Shown: positions 25,227 to 32,436 of the stretch, piece after piece
Layout of the letters: each line of letters opens with the position of its first letter
Numbering within the stretch: the first letter of the stretch is position 1
NCBI GenBank assembly: GCA_903970185.1
Contig: CAJCIC010000079.1
Coordinates: 1-32,436 of the forward strand
From: Gammaproteobacteria bacterium
GTDB taxonomy: Bacteria > Pseudomonadota > Gammaproteobacteria > Burkholderiales > Burkholderiaceae_D
Direction of reading: 5' to 3'
Length of the DNA stretch: 32,436 bases
Notes under the pieces: model-generated
Databases searched by the model: none
Told to the model about the DNA's origin: nothing
Seen by the model: the letters and a program-made list of their open reading frames with translations, nothing else
Made by a program: the position numbers and the translations under genes

Positions 25227-26309
25227 ATGCTTAAAGTTGCTATCCGACCGCAGTGGACCTTCGCCTCGGTGGATGGCGCGGTGCTCTTGCCGCGTCTTTT
25301 GGAGATCCTCGTTGCCATCGCAGAAAAAGGTAATCTCGCCGCCGCCTGCCGCTCGCTTCTTCTCTCGTATCGCCATGCCTGGGGCATCTTGCGCGAGGGC
25401 GAGGCGCTGTTTGGCATGCCGCTGGTATCGATGTCGCGTGGCCGGGGATCGGAATTGACCGAACTCGGGCACAAGCTGGTGTGGGCCGACCGCCGCGTCA
25501 CCGCGCGTCTTGGCCCCTCGCTTGACAGCCTCGCCTCGGAACTCGAGGCCGAGATCGAAAGCATCGTGCGCCATGCAGGCAGCATCGTCCACATCCACGC
25601 CAGTCACGGCTTTGCCGTCGAGACCCTGCGTACCTTCCTCGTTCGCGCCCAGGTACCGATCGATCTCAAGTACCGCAGTTCGCTCGAGGCAGCGGCATCG
25701 TTTGCCAACGCCGGCTGCGAGCTGGCGGGCTTTCACGTGCCGATCGGCCCGTTCGAGGCACCGATGCTTAAGCACTACGCGCCGTATCTGCGTGGCCGCG
25801 ACATCCGCCTGATTCATCTGGCGACGCGTCGCCAGGGCATGATGGTTGCGCCCGGAAATCCGAAGAACATCGACGGCCTTGCCGCGCTTTCCCGTCCGGG
25901 CGTGCGCTTCATCAATCGCCAGCAAGGCTCGGCCACCCGCCTTCTGCTTGATCTCCTGTGCGAGCGGGAAAACGTCGAGGTCGAAAAAATCCAGGGCTAC
26001 CAGGAGGGCGAATACACCCATGCCGCGGTCGCCGCCTTCATCGCCAGCGGCATGGCCGACGCCGGTTTTGGCATCGAGACCCCGGCGCGCCACTTCAACC
26101 TCGGCTTCATTCCGCTTGAGACCGAGCGCTATTTTCTGGCCTGCCGCGCCGAGGGCTTGCACACGCAGCCGATTCGCGAGGTGCTGCAAATCCTGTCGCG
26201 CCCGGAATACCGCAGCGCCGTGGATGCGCTTGCCGGCTATAGCGCCAAGGGTTCGGGCAAGGTGCAAACCCTCGCCGAGGCCTTCCCGCACTGGCAGGTG
26301 CAAGCATGA
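25227..26309 (+). CDS. fdsR: FdsR-like regulator: ModE/LysR-type HTH plus periplasmic-binding-like domain
   Basis: A 360-residue transcription regulator. The N-terminal winged helix (about 20-90) reads LLEILVAIAEKGNLAAACRSLLLSYRHAW split over its helices, with a ModE-like wing ending GSELTELGHKLV. From about residue 110 a substrate-binding-like domain follows (HIHASHGFAVETLR, LIHLATRRQGMMVAPGNP, RFINRQQGSATRLLLD, GMADAGFGIE), as in the PBP-like family found in molybdate and formate regulators. Divergence from fdsG strongly implies that it controls the fds operon, as FdsR does in Cupriavidus. The likely signal is formate or a molybdenum-related ligand. The ATG at 25227 has a weak ribosome site. 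Its stop overlaps the ATG of a diguanylate cyclase gene. Confidence 0.88.
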   Translation: MLKVAIRPQWTFASVDGAVLLPRLLEILVAIAEKGNLAAACRSLLLSYRHAWGILREGEALFGMPLVSMSRGRGSELTELGHKLVWADRRVTARLGPSLDSLASELEAEIESIVRHAGSIVHIHASHGFAVETLRTFLVRAQVPIDLKYRSSLEAAASFANAGCELAGFHVPIGPFEAPMLKHYAPYLRGRDIRLIHLATRRQGMMVAPGNPKNIDGLAALSRPGVRFINRQQGSATRLLLDLLCERENVEVEKIQGYQEGEYTHAAVAAFIASGMADAGFGIETPARHFNLGFIPLETERYFLACRAEGLHTQPIREVLQILSRPEYRSAVDALAGYSAKGSGKVQTLAEAFPHWQVQA

Positions 26310-27967
26310 GCCCGTCCCGTCGTCTCGAACTCGTCAAGCCGGCTTCGCCGCTTCGTCGTGACATCGCGCTTGCCGAGGCCCAGAAGATGAACGGCGAGGC
26401 CGAGAAACTCTTGAGCATCGATCCGCAGCAGGCAAGAAAGCTGGCCCGTTCGGCGTTGCAGTTCTCGGCCCACCATGGTGTGCTCGAGACCCAGCCGCAA
26501 AGCCGTTTTATCGAGGGCACGGCGATCTCGTTGGCCACCGACTTCGGACTTGCAGCGGAAGTCCTGCAAACGGCTGCGATCGAAGCCGATGCGCTTGGCC
26601 AAACCGAGCTTGCCAACCGCTGCCGCAACGGCATCGCCACGATGTATGAACGCACGGGCGAGTATGGCAAGGCGTGCGAGATGCTGCATAGCTGCCTTAG
26701 CCTGTCGCTTGCGGTGGCCGACATCAAGGGCCAGTGCCGCGCGCTCACCAACCTTGGCAACCTGCATGCGCGCATGGAGGATTTCGAGCGCGCCGTGGCG
26801 CTGCTTGAAGAAGCCGCCGAAGTCGCAAGGCGCGTTGACGACAGCCTGCTTGCGATCACGGTCTTGGCCAATCTTGCCGAGGCCCTGGTGGGCAGCGGCC
26901 GCTACAAGGAAGGCCTCGCTATCGGACTTGCCTGCCAGCGCGATGCGCTTGCCGGAGGCTACAGGCTGCAGTGGGGATTCATCGGTGCCATCGTGGTTGC
27001 CGCGCTGATTGGCGAAGGTGATCTGAACGAAGCTTCGCGCGTGCTTCTCGGGGTGCGCCAGACCGCCGAGGATCTGGGTGAGCGCGACCTGCTTTGCGAT
27101 GCACTGCTCAAGCAGGCCGAGATCGCCCAGCGCGAAGGCAGCCTGGTCGATCTGGATTACGCCTTGTCGCGCGCGCTTGCGCTTGCCGAGAGTCTTGGCA
27201 TTCGCCAGTTCGAATTGCGCGCGCACCAGCTTTCCGCCCGTGCGCGCGCCAGTCAGGGCGACTATCGCGCCGCCTTCGAGCATCAAAGCCGCGAGCTGGC
27301 GATCACCAATGAATTGAAGGAGCAGATCATCGGGCGCAAGGTGCAGGTGCTCGCAGTCGAGCTTTCCGTCGCCCAGCACCAGCGCCGCGCCGACGAGGAA
27401 AAGCAAAGGAGCGAGGAGCTTGTCGAGCTCAACCAGAAACTCACCGAGACGCTTGCCAAAGCCGAACACTACGCCTCGCACGACAGCCTGACTGCACTAC
27501 TGAACCGGCGCAAGTTTCTTGCGCTGACCGAAGAAGCGCTGGCCAAGGCGGCCGCGGCAGGCGACATTCTCGGCCTGGCGTTTGTCGATCTGGATGGCTT
27601 CAAGCAGATCAACGACGACCTCGGCCACGACGTCGGCGATTCGCTCCTGGTCGAAGTCGCGCGCAGGCTCAAGCACGCCGTGAGGGGTTGCGATCTGGTC
27701 GCACGTGCCGGCGGCGACGAATTCATGGTGCTTTTGCGCGAACTCAAGACGTCCACCGAAATCGGCAACGCGGTTGAGCGCATCGGCAGTGTTTTCGATT
27801 CCGCTTTCGTTCTGGGTGGCGCCTCGATCATGGCCGGCGGATCGGTTGGCCACGCCATTTATCCCTTTGACGGCGAAACCGTGACGGCCCTGCGCATCGC
27901 TGCTGACCGCGCCATGTACGCGCAAAAGCGCACCAGGCGCCTGGCGCTGCGACCGCCTGCGGCCTAG
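26306..27967 (+). CDS. TPR-GGDEF diguanylate cyclase coupled to fdsR
   Basis: A 553-residue protein with no signal peptide or membrane span. Residues of about 15-350 are helical repeats of TPR type (for example ANRCRNGIATMYERTGEYGKA and CRALTNLGNLHARMEDFERA). A coiled-coil linker of about 345-385 (rich in Glu, Gln, Arg) leads to the GGDEF domain, from HDSLTALLNRRKF to AADRAMYAQKR. The active site GGDEF (469-473) is intact, and the RxxD inhibitory site (R460-D463) lies five residues before it, so it should make c-di-GMP from two GTP and be product-inhibited. The TPR part probably senses a protein or peptide. The ATG overlaps the fdsR stop by 4 nt, so both are made together. Confidence 0.92.
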   Translation: MSPSRRLELVKPASPLRRDIALAEAQKMNGEAEKLLSIDPQQARKLARSALQFSAHHGVLETQPQSRFIEGTAISLATDFGLAAEVLQTAAIEADALGQTELANRCRNGIATMYERTGEYGKACEMLHSCLSLSLAVADIKGQCRALTNLGNLHARMEDFERAVALLEEAAEVARRVDDSLLAITVLANLAEALVGSGRYKEGLAIGLACQRDALAGGYRLQWGFIGAIVVAALIGEGDLNEASRVLLGVRQTAEDLGERDLLCDALLKQAEIAQREGSLVDLDYALSRALALAESLGIRQFELRAHQLSARARASQGDYRAAFEHQSRELAITNELKEQIIGRKVQVLAVELSVAQHQRRADEEKQRSEELVELNQKLTETLAKAEHYASHDSLTALLNRRKFLALTEEALAKAAAAGDILGLAFVDLDGFKQINDDLGHDVGDSLLVEVARRLKHAVRGCDLVARAGGDEFMVLLRELKTSTEIGNAVERIGSVFDSAFVLGGASIMAGGSVGHAIYPFDGETVTALRIAADRAMYAQKRTRRLALRPPAA

Positions 27968-28036
27968 GCGGGAAGGCTGCCAGGCGCGCTGCGAATCCGT
28001 AGCAATATTCACAGCGCCGAATCCGCGTGGCGCTCG

Positions 28037-28042
28037 TATAAT
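28037..28042 (+). promoter_or_regulatory. Candidate -10 box before the cNMP-domain gene
   Basis: A perfect TATAAT stands 88 nt before the ATG at 28130. TTCACA at 28008-28013 resembles a -35 but is 23 nt away, too far for sigma70. The box and its right flank (TATAATCGG) repeat the one at 6273-6281. Confidence 0.35.
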
Positions 28043-28129
28043 CGGCTTCGATTAGGTGTGGCGGGGTGCAGCTTCCGGCCATGCCTTGCGACGGGCGCAT
28101 GAACACGCCGTACCCTGAAAAGGCCACCG

Positions 28130-28615
28130 ATGCTCCTTGACATGTTGCGAAAGCGTGAGATCTCGCCGCGGCTCTTGCGACTGCGCGAACTGTCGCTGTT
28201 CAACCAGTTAAGCGAAACCGAACTGCGTCAAGTCGATGCGCTCTTGCACGAGCGCGAATTCATCGCTGACGAAGTCGTCTTCGATGAGGGCGAGGAAGGC
28301 CAGGCCCTGTACATCGTGCTCGAGGGCCGGGTATCGATCATCCGCGCGCGCGACGGCGTTGACACCGTGCTGGCCAATTTCGGCCCGGGCGAATTCTTCG
28401 GCGAACTGGCGCTGCTTGACCGCGGCCCGCGCGGCGCTCAGGCCAAGGCGGCAAGCAACTGCCGCATGGCGGTGCTGTTTCGCGAAGACCTGGCGGGGCT
28501 GCTCAAGACCCACGCCTTCGTGGCATCGAAGATCACGCTCGAGATGGCGCGGCATCTGGCGCGCATCATCCGCACGACCTCAGCGCCCGCGGCGCCACCG
28601 ACCATCACCCTATGA
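28130..28615 (+). CDS. Stand-alone cyclic-nucleotide-binding domain protein
   Basis: A 161-residue protein made almost wholly of a CRP-like cyclic-nucleotide-binding fold (about 15-140). The beta-barrel reads ADEVVFDEGEEGQALYIVLEGRVSI, and the phosphate cassette is FGPGEFFGELALLDRGPRGAQAKA, with the expected FGE and Arg. The DNA-binding helix-turn-helix of CRP/FNR is missing; the chain stops after the C-helix. It therefore cannot act as a normal transcription factor and probably regulates by contact. The ATG at 28130 has AAAAGG upstream at good spacing. Its stop overlaps the start of the membrane-protein gene (ATGA), a likely partner. Confidence 0.87.
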   Translation: MLLDMLRKREISPRLLRLRELSLFNQLSETELRQVDALLHEREFIADEVVFDEGEEGQALYIVLEGRVSIIRARDGVDTVLANFGPGEFFGELALLDRGPRGAQAKAASNCRMAVLFREDLAGLLKTHAFVASKITLEMARHLARIIRTTSAPAAPPTITL

Positions 28616-29844
28616 GTGCCAAGCCCGAGCAAGCGGCAGTCGCCGAGGCAGCGCGGCTGGCCTCGGTGACGATCCTCGCCAAGCGCAAGGATTTCCGCGA
28701 CCTGCGGTTTTCCAATCACGATGGCTCGCTGCCGGCGGCCGGGCCGCTCGTGTGGATCTGCGTTCTGGTCATCACCTGCCTCATGCTCTACGTGCTGCAA
28801 AAGGTGCTCTTGCTGGTGGTGCCGTTCCTGCTTGCGCTGGTCCTTTTCTATGCGCTCTTTCCGGTCATGGCGCGCATGGTGCTGCAAGGCATGCGGCGCG
28901 AGACTGCGGCACTGATTGTCATCGGCGTGTTTTGCATCGTCTCGGCCATCGCCCTTGTGGCCGTGCTGCCCAAGGTGATCTCCGAGTTCAGCGACAACCA
29001 GGAACTCATCAAGCGTTACATCGATGGCGGCATCGGCCTTGTCACGCGTTCGGTGACAGCGCTCGAAGCGCACTCGAAGCTGATTGCACAGGCGCACCTG
29101 TCGCAGGCACTCAACGACCAGGTGCAAAGCGCAACCGGCAGCTTCGCGGGCAGCGTCCAGTCGGTCATGCTGGGCCTTCTGGCCTGGGGACCGTCGCTTG
29201 CCCTGGTGCCGTTTCTGACCTACTTCCTGCTCAAGGACAGCCGCCATTTCAAGCTGTTTCTGAGTCGTGCCGTGCCCAACGCGTTCTTCGAGACGACGTT
29301 GTATTTGCTGCACGGCGTGGACAAGGCGGCGCGGGCCTATTTCCAGGGGCTTTTGCGCCTCACCATTCTTGACACGCTCACGCTCGCGCTGGGCCTTTGG
29401 GTGATTGGACTGCCCGCGCCATTTGCGCTTGGCCTGATTGCCGCGGTCCTGGCCTGGGTGCCTTATGTCGGCTCGCTGCTTGGCGGCGTCACGGTCGCGC
29501 TCGTGGCTGCAACCGACTTTGCCGGCGACCCGTCGATCACGTTCTATACCATCGGGCTTTTCGTGTTCGTCAGGCTGCTTGATGATTTCATCTACATGCC
29601 GATGACCATTGGCAAGAGCCTGCGCATCCACCCGCTGATTACGGTGCTGATGATTTTTGTTGGCGGCGGCGTTGCCGGCATTCCCGGGCTGATGCTGGTC
29701 TTGCCGCTTCTTGGCATCAACCTCGTGATTGGCGAGACGGTTGGCGTCATGCTGACCAACGCGCGCCTTGTCGCGCGCTATCGCCAGGGCCGCGCGCTCA
29801 GGCGCTGGCAGGCTCGGGCCGATCTGGCCATGCCGGGCGGCTAG
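28612..29844 (+). CDS. AI-2E/PerM-family membrane protein
   Basis: A 410-residue inner-membrane protein of the AI-2E transporter (UPF0118, PerM/YhhT) family. About 45 polar residues come first, then two or three spans, a loop with amphipathic helices (about 120-185) and five spans at the C-terminal end. Family motifs include PFLTYFLLKDSRHF, GLPAPFALGLIAAVLAWVPYVG and PLITVLMIFVGGGVAGIPGLML. Members have been linked to autoinducer-2 export or to ion antiport; the substrate here is open. Start and stop overlap suggest that it is made together with the preceding cyclic-nucleotide-binding protein, which may gate it. Confidence 0.9.
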   Translation: MSAKPEQAAVAEAARLASVTILAKRKDFRDLRFSNHDGSLPAAGPLVWICVLVITCLMLYVLQKVLLLVVPFLLALVLFYALFPVMARMVLQGMRRETAALIVIGVFCIVSAIALVAVLPKVISEFSDNQELIKRYIDGGIGLVTRSVTALEAHSKLIAQAHLSQALNDQVQSATGSFAGSVQSVMLGLLAWGPSLALVPFLTYFLLKDSRHFKLFLSRAVPNAFFETTLYLLHGVDKAARAYFQGLLRLTILDTLTLALGLWVIGLPAPFALGLIAAVLAWVPYVGSLLGGVTVALVAATDFAGDPSITFYTIGLFVFVRLLDDFIYMPMTIGKSLRIHPLITVLMIFVGGGVAGIPGLMLVLPLLGINLVIGETVGVMLTNARLVARYRQGRALRRWQARADLAMPGG

Positions 29845-29854
29845 ACTTGCCCGC

Positions 29855-29874
29855 CGCCGCGCAAAAAAGCGGCG
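29855..29874. repeat. Inverted repeat with A-rich loop between the AI-2E gene and the ClpP-like gene
   Basis: CGCCGC (29855-29860) and GCGGCG (29869-29874) form a 6-bp stem around the loop GCAAAAAA. There is no T run after it on the plus strand; read on the minus strand the loop gives six T within the hairpin. It might act as a factor-dependent stop or a leader structure of the next gene. Confidence 0.35.
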
Positions 29875-29921
29875 AGCGCGCAAAGTGTAAACTGAGCCGC
29901 AATCAAAACCGGAGTGTATAT

Positions 29922-30587
29922 ATGGAACGCAAGTTGGCGTGGGGCCCGCGTCTGGCCCCCGAAGAGGACGATCCTGAAATCCCCGAGCCGATCGGACCCG
30001 TCCCCACCGAGCCTGAAGAACATCGACCGATGGGATCGCAGGCCAGCGACATCGAACGGCGCCTTTTCAGGCAGCGCGCCGTGCTGATTTTTGGTGCCAT
30101 CGACGACAAGCTTGCGCGTGAGGTCAGCGCCCGCCTGTTGACGCTCGCAGGCGAAGCCGACCGGCCGATCGACGTCTTCATCAATTCGCCTGGCGGCCAC
30201 GTCGAATCCGGGGACACGATTCACGACATGGTGCGCTATGTCGACGGCTCGTCACCGGTGCGCATGATCGGCACCGGATGGGTCGCAAGTGCTGGCGTTC
30301 TGATCTATCTCGCCGCAGCCAAGGAAAGGCGCGTATGCCTGCCTGCGACGCGCTTCATGGTCCACCAGCCGCTTGGCGGCTCGCGCGGCCCGGCGGTCGA
30401 CATTGGCATCGAAGCCCAGGAAATCGTCAAGATGCGCGAGCGCCTGAACCAGCAGATCGCGCGCGAGACCGGCCAGAGCTTCGAGAAGGTCGTGAAGGAC
30501 ACCGACCGCAACTACTGGATGTCGGCCGAAGAAGCCATCGCCTACGGCATGGTATCGCGCATCATCAAGTCGCGCGGGGACAGCTAG
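29922..30587 (+). CDS. ClpP-like serine protease subunit with Asn at the catalytic Asp position
   Basis: A 221-residue member of the ClpP family. The oxyanion segment INSPGG (87-92), nucleophile S123 in GWVASAG and H148 in RFMVHQP are in place. The Ser-His spacing of 25 residues equals that of E. coli ClpP (97 and 122). The third triad member, 49 residues after His in ClpP, falls on N197 in TDRNYWMSAEEA, where most ClpPs have RD. An acidic Pro-rich N-terminal extension of about 45 residues (PEEDDPEIPEPIGP) replaces the short ClpP propeptide. No clpX or clpA is nearby, so it is probably a paralogue, not the housekeeping enzyme. The ATG at 29922 has GGAG 7 nt upstream; a longer frame from 29847 lacks such support. 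Confidence 0.88.
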   Translation: MERKLAWGPRLAPEEDDPEIPEPIGPVPTEPEEHRPMGSQASDIERRLFRQRAVLIFGAIDDKLAREVSARLLTLAGEADRPIDVFINSPGGHVESGDTIHDMVRYVDGSSPVRMIGTGWVASAGVLIYLAAAKERRVCLPATRFMVHQPLGGSRGPAVDIGIEAQEIVKMRERLNQQIARETGQSFEKVVKDTDRNYWMSAEEAIAYGMVSRIIKSRGDS

Positions 30588-30628
30588 CGCGCCATCTTGC
30601 ATCGTCTCAAGAGAGCGGGAAAATCGCC

Positions 30629-31768
30629 ATGAGCGTCATCACCAATATCGAGGATTTGCGCCTGCTCGCCAAGCGCCGGGTGCCGCGCATGTTCTACGAC
30701 TACGCCGATAGCGGCTCATGGACCGAGGGCACCTACCGCGCCAACGAAGAGGATTTCAAGCGCATCCTGTTTCGCCAGCGCGTCGCCGTCAACATCGACA
30801 GGCGTTCGACCGCTGCCACCATGCTCGGCGAGAAAATCGCCATGCCGGTGGCCATTGCACCGACCGGCATGACCGGCATGCAGCACGCCGACGGCGAGAT
30901 CCTGGCCGCGCGTGCAGCGCAGAAGTTCGGCGTGCCGTTCACGCTCTCGACGATGAGCATCTGCTCGCTCGAGGACATCGCCAGATATGTGCCTGGTCCT
31001 TTCTGGTTCCAGCTGTATGTCCTGCGCGATCGGGTCTTTGTCGAGCGCCTGATCGATCGCGCGCGCGCCGCCGGCTGTTCGGCGCTGATGCTCACGCTCG
31101 ACTTGCAGGTGCTCGGTCAGCGCCACCGCGACATCAAGAACGGCTTGTCGGCACCGCCCAAGCCAACGCTTGCCAATCTCATCAACCTCGCCACCAAGCC
31201 GCGCTGGTGCGTGGGCATGCTGGGTACGCCGCGGCGCCATTTCGGCAACATTTTCGGCCACGTCGACGGCGTCAAGGACATGACCTCCCTGGGTTCCTGG
31301 ACGGCACAGCAGTTCGATCCGACACTGAACTGGACCGATATCGAATGGATCAAGAAGCGCTGGGGCGGCAAGATCATCCTGAAGGGCATCCTTGACGCCG
31401 AAGACGCACAGTTTGCGGTCGACGCGGGCGCTGATGCGCTGGTGGTCTCCAATCATGGCGGGCGCCAGCTCGATGGCGCGCCATCGGCAATTGCCGCGCT
31501 GCCTGCGATCGTCGATGCCGTCGGCAGCAAGATCGAGGTGTGGATGGATGGCGGTGTTCGCTCCGGCCAGGATGTGCTCAAGGCCTGGGCCCTGGGCGCG
31601 AAGGGTTGCCTCATCGGACGCGCTTTCCTGTACGGGCTCGGGGCCATGGGTGAAGCCGGCGTAACCCGGGCGCTTGAGATCATCCGCAACGAACTGGACC
31701 TGAGCATGGCGTTTTGCGGACACCGTTCGCTTGACACCGTCGACCGGCGCATCCTTCTCGAGCGCTAG
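30629..31768 (+). CDS. FMN-dependent alpha-hydroxy-acid dehydrogenase/oxidase
   Basis: A 379-residue flavoenzyme of the glycolate oxidase/L-lactate dehydrogenase family. It starts with an FYDYADSG segment (Tyr25 at the substrate carboxylate), continues with PVAIAPTGMTGM (FMN) and FQLYV, and carries the catalytic H276 in SNHGGRQLDG. The phosphate-binding MDGGVRSGQDVLKA and GRAFLYGL close the barrel. It oxidises an L-2-hydroxyacid such as lactate to the 2-oxoacid. Electron acceptor and exact substrate are not fixed by sequence. The ATG at 30629 is chosen; a much longer upstream frame overlaps the ClpP-like gene. The next gene is another 2-hydroxyacid-type oxidase, 29 nt away. Confidence 0.93.
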   Translation: MSVITNIEDLRLLAKRRVPRMFYDYADSGSWTEGTYRANEEDFKRILFRQRVAVNIDRRSTAATMLGEKIAMPVAIAPTGMTGMQHADGEILAARAAQKFGVPFTLSTMSICSLEDIARYVPGPFWFQLYVLRDRVFVERLIDRARAAGCSALMLTLDLQVLGQRHRDIKNGLSAPPKPTLANLINLATKPRWCVGMLGTPRRHFGNIFGHVDGVKDMTSLGSWTAQQFDPTLNWTDIEWIKKRWGGKIILKGILDAEDAQFAVDAGADALVVSNHGGRQLDGAPSAIAALPAIVDAVGSKIEVWMDGGVRSGQDVLKAWALGAKGCLIGRAFLYGLGAMGEAGVTRALEIIRNELDLSMAFCGHRSLDTVDRRILLER

Positions 31769-31797
31769 GTCATCGACTTTCGCACCCGCGTGCCCCT

Positions 31798-32436
31798 GTG
31801 AGCGAGAGCATCGATGTCGCCGTGATCGGTGCGGGCGTGGTTGGCCTTGCCGTGGCCCGTCAGCTGGCCATTGAGGGACATGACGTCGTCATCATCGAGT
31901 CCGAGGATGTCATCGGCAGCGGAGTCAGCTCGCGCAACAGCGAAGTCATCCACGCCGGCATCTACTACCCGCCGGCCTCGAAAAAGGCGCGCTTTTGCGT
32001 GCGTGGACGCGACTTGCTCTACGACTATTGCGCATCCCGCCGCGTCGAGCATCGGCGCCTTGGCAAACTTCTGGTGGCAAGCGGGCGCGATGCGAAGGAG
32101 CGCCTTGGGGCCATCAGATCGAATGCGATCGCCTCGGGTGTCAACGACCTCAGGTTGCTCTCGCGCGAAGGGGTGCTCGCCCTCGAAGCCGAAGTTCGTG
32201 CCGATGCCGGGCTTTATAGCCCGTCGTCGGGCATCATCGACAGCCATGGCCTGATGACTGCGTTGCTGGCCGACGCCGAAGCGCACGGCGCCGTCCTCGC
32301 CTTAAAGAGCAAGGTGGTTTCCGCGTGCCTTGAAGACGGCAAGACGGTGCTTGAAGTTGACGCCAATCCCAGCGCAAGCATTGACTGCGAGCGTGTCGTC
32401 AATTGTGCCGGGCTGGGTGCCATTGGCGTTGCGCAG
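31798..32436 (+). CDS. FAD-dependent oxidoreductase, L-2-hydroxyglutarate oxidase-like, cut by window edge
   Basis: The first 213 residues of a DAO-family flavoprotein, open at the right edge. The Rossmann FAD motif is DVAVIGAGVVGLAVARQLA from residue 6, followed by an acidic strand end (VVIIESE). The segment SSRNSEVIHAGIYYPP is the hallmark of the LhgO/L2HGDH group. The enzyme would oxidise L-2-hydroxyglutarate or a related 2-hydroxyacid to the oxoacid, cleaning up a side product of central metabolism. The GTG at 31798 is the first usable start. Closeness to the FMN hydroxyacid dehydrogenase suggests one transcript for 2-hydroxyacid oxidation. Confidence 0.9.
   Translation, partial: MSESIDVAVIGAGVVGLAVARQLAIEGHDVVIIESEDVIGSGVSSRNSEVIHAGIYYPPASKKARFCVRGRDLLYDYCASRRVEHRRLGKLLVASGRDAKERLGAIRSNAIASGVNDLRLLSREGVLALEAEVRADAGLYSPSSGIIDSHGLMTALLADAEAHGAVLALKSKVVSACLEDGKTVLEVDANPSASIDCERVVNCAGLGAIGVAQ

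Noticed and set aside
25143..27481. Long minus-strand frames (386 and 414 residues) over fdsR and the GGDEF gene
   Set aside because: The plus-strand proteins carry clear HTH, TPR and GGDEF domains; the minus frames have low-complexity composition.
28099..28140. A 13-codon frame (MNTPYPEKATDAP) before the cNMP-domain gene
   Set aside because: It has no ribosome site and is too short to distinguish from chance.
28438..29883. A 481-residue minus-strand frame over the cNMP and AI-2E genes
   Set aside because: Its composition (Gln, His, Arg, Asp rich) mirrors the hydrophobic codons of the AI-2E protein; no motif is present.
30716..31723. A 335-residue minus-strand frame
   Set aside because: It is the shadow of the FMN hydroxyacid dehydrogenase with its catalytic His motif on the plus strand.

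Overview
The window is about 32.4 kb of high-GC DNA, densely packed with bacterial chromosomal genes. Most neighbouring genes on one strand overlap by 4 nt (ATGA or GTGA), and GTG starts are common. The gene content fits a betaproteobacterium, most likely of the order Burkholderiales: Liv-type uptake operons with acyl-CoA ligases, a soluble NAD-dependent molybdenum formate dehydrogenase (fdsGBACD), a heptose isomerase and periplasmic Msr enzymes. This placement is inferred from gene families, not from a marker gene. I see no tRNA, rRNA, CRISPR array, insertion sequence or prophage gene.

Region 1 (1-8881). A Ser/Thr protein kinase, cut by the window edge, reads left. Divergent from it is a Liv-type ABC uptake operon: binding protein, LivH permease, a fused LivM-LivG permease/ATPase and LivF. 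An acetoacetyl-CoA synthetase-like ligase and a GmhA sugar-phosphate isomerase follow, joined by a 4-nt overlap.

Region 2 (8909-18496). A cytochrome P450 on the minus strand is divergent from a second, orphan copy of the binding protein. Next come a small DUF2177-type membrane protein (minus strand), a serine beta-lactamase-like hydrolase, an enoyl-CoA hydratase, a FUSC-type membrane protein, an amidase and a small lipoprotein. The region ends with an exported MsrB/MsrA methionine sulfoxide reductase pair.

Region 3 (18465-27967). The minus-strand operon fdsG-fdsB-fdsA-fdhD-fdsD ends in a gene resembling the nitrate-reductase-associated family. It encodes a soluble formate dehydrogenase that oxidises formate to CO2 and reduces NAD+. 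FdhD supplies sulfur to the molybdenum cofactor. A ModE/LysR-like regulator (fdsR) is divergent from it and overlaps by 4 nt a TPR-GGDEF diguanylate cyclase, so formate control may be tied to c-di-GMP.

Region 4 (28130-32436). A stand-alone cyclic-nucleotide-binding-domain protein overlaps an AI-2E-family membrane protein. After these come a ClpP-like protease whose catalytic Asp position holds Asn, an FMN-dependent alpha-hydroxyacid dehydrogenase and the start of an FAD oxidoreductase resembling L-2-hydroxyglutarate oxidase.

Most of the window is ordinary metabolic and transport sequence. The points most worth a second look are the fdsR/diguanylate cyclase coupling, the ClpP-like protein with an altered triad, the Msr pair in which both enzymes lack the usual recycling cysteines, and the extra gene at the end of the fds operon that overlaps msrA.
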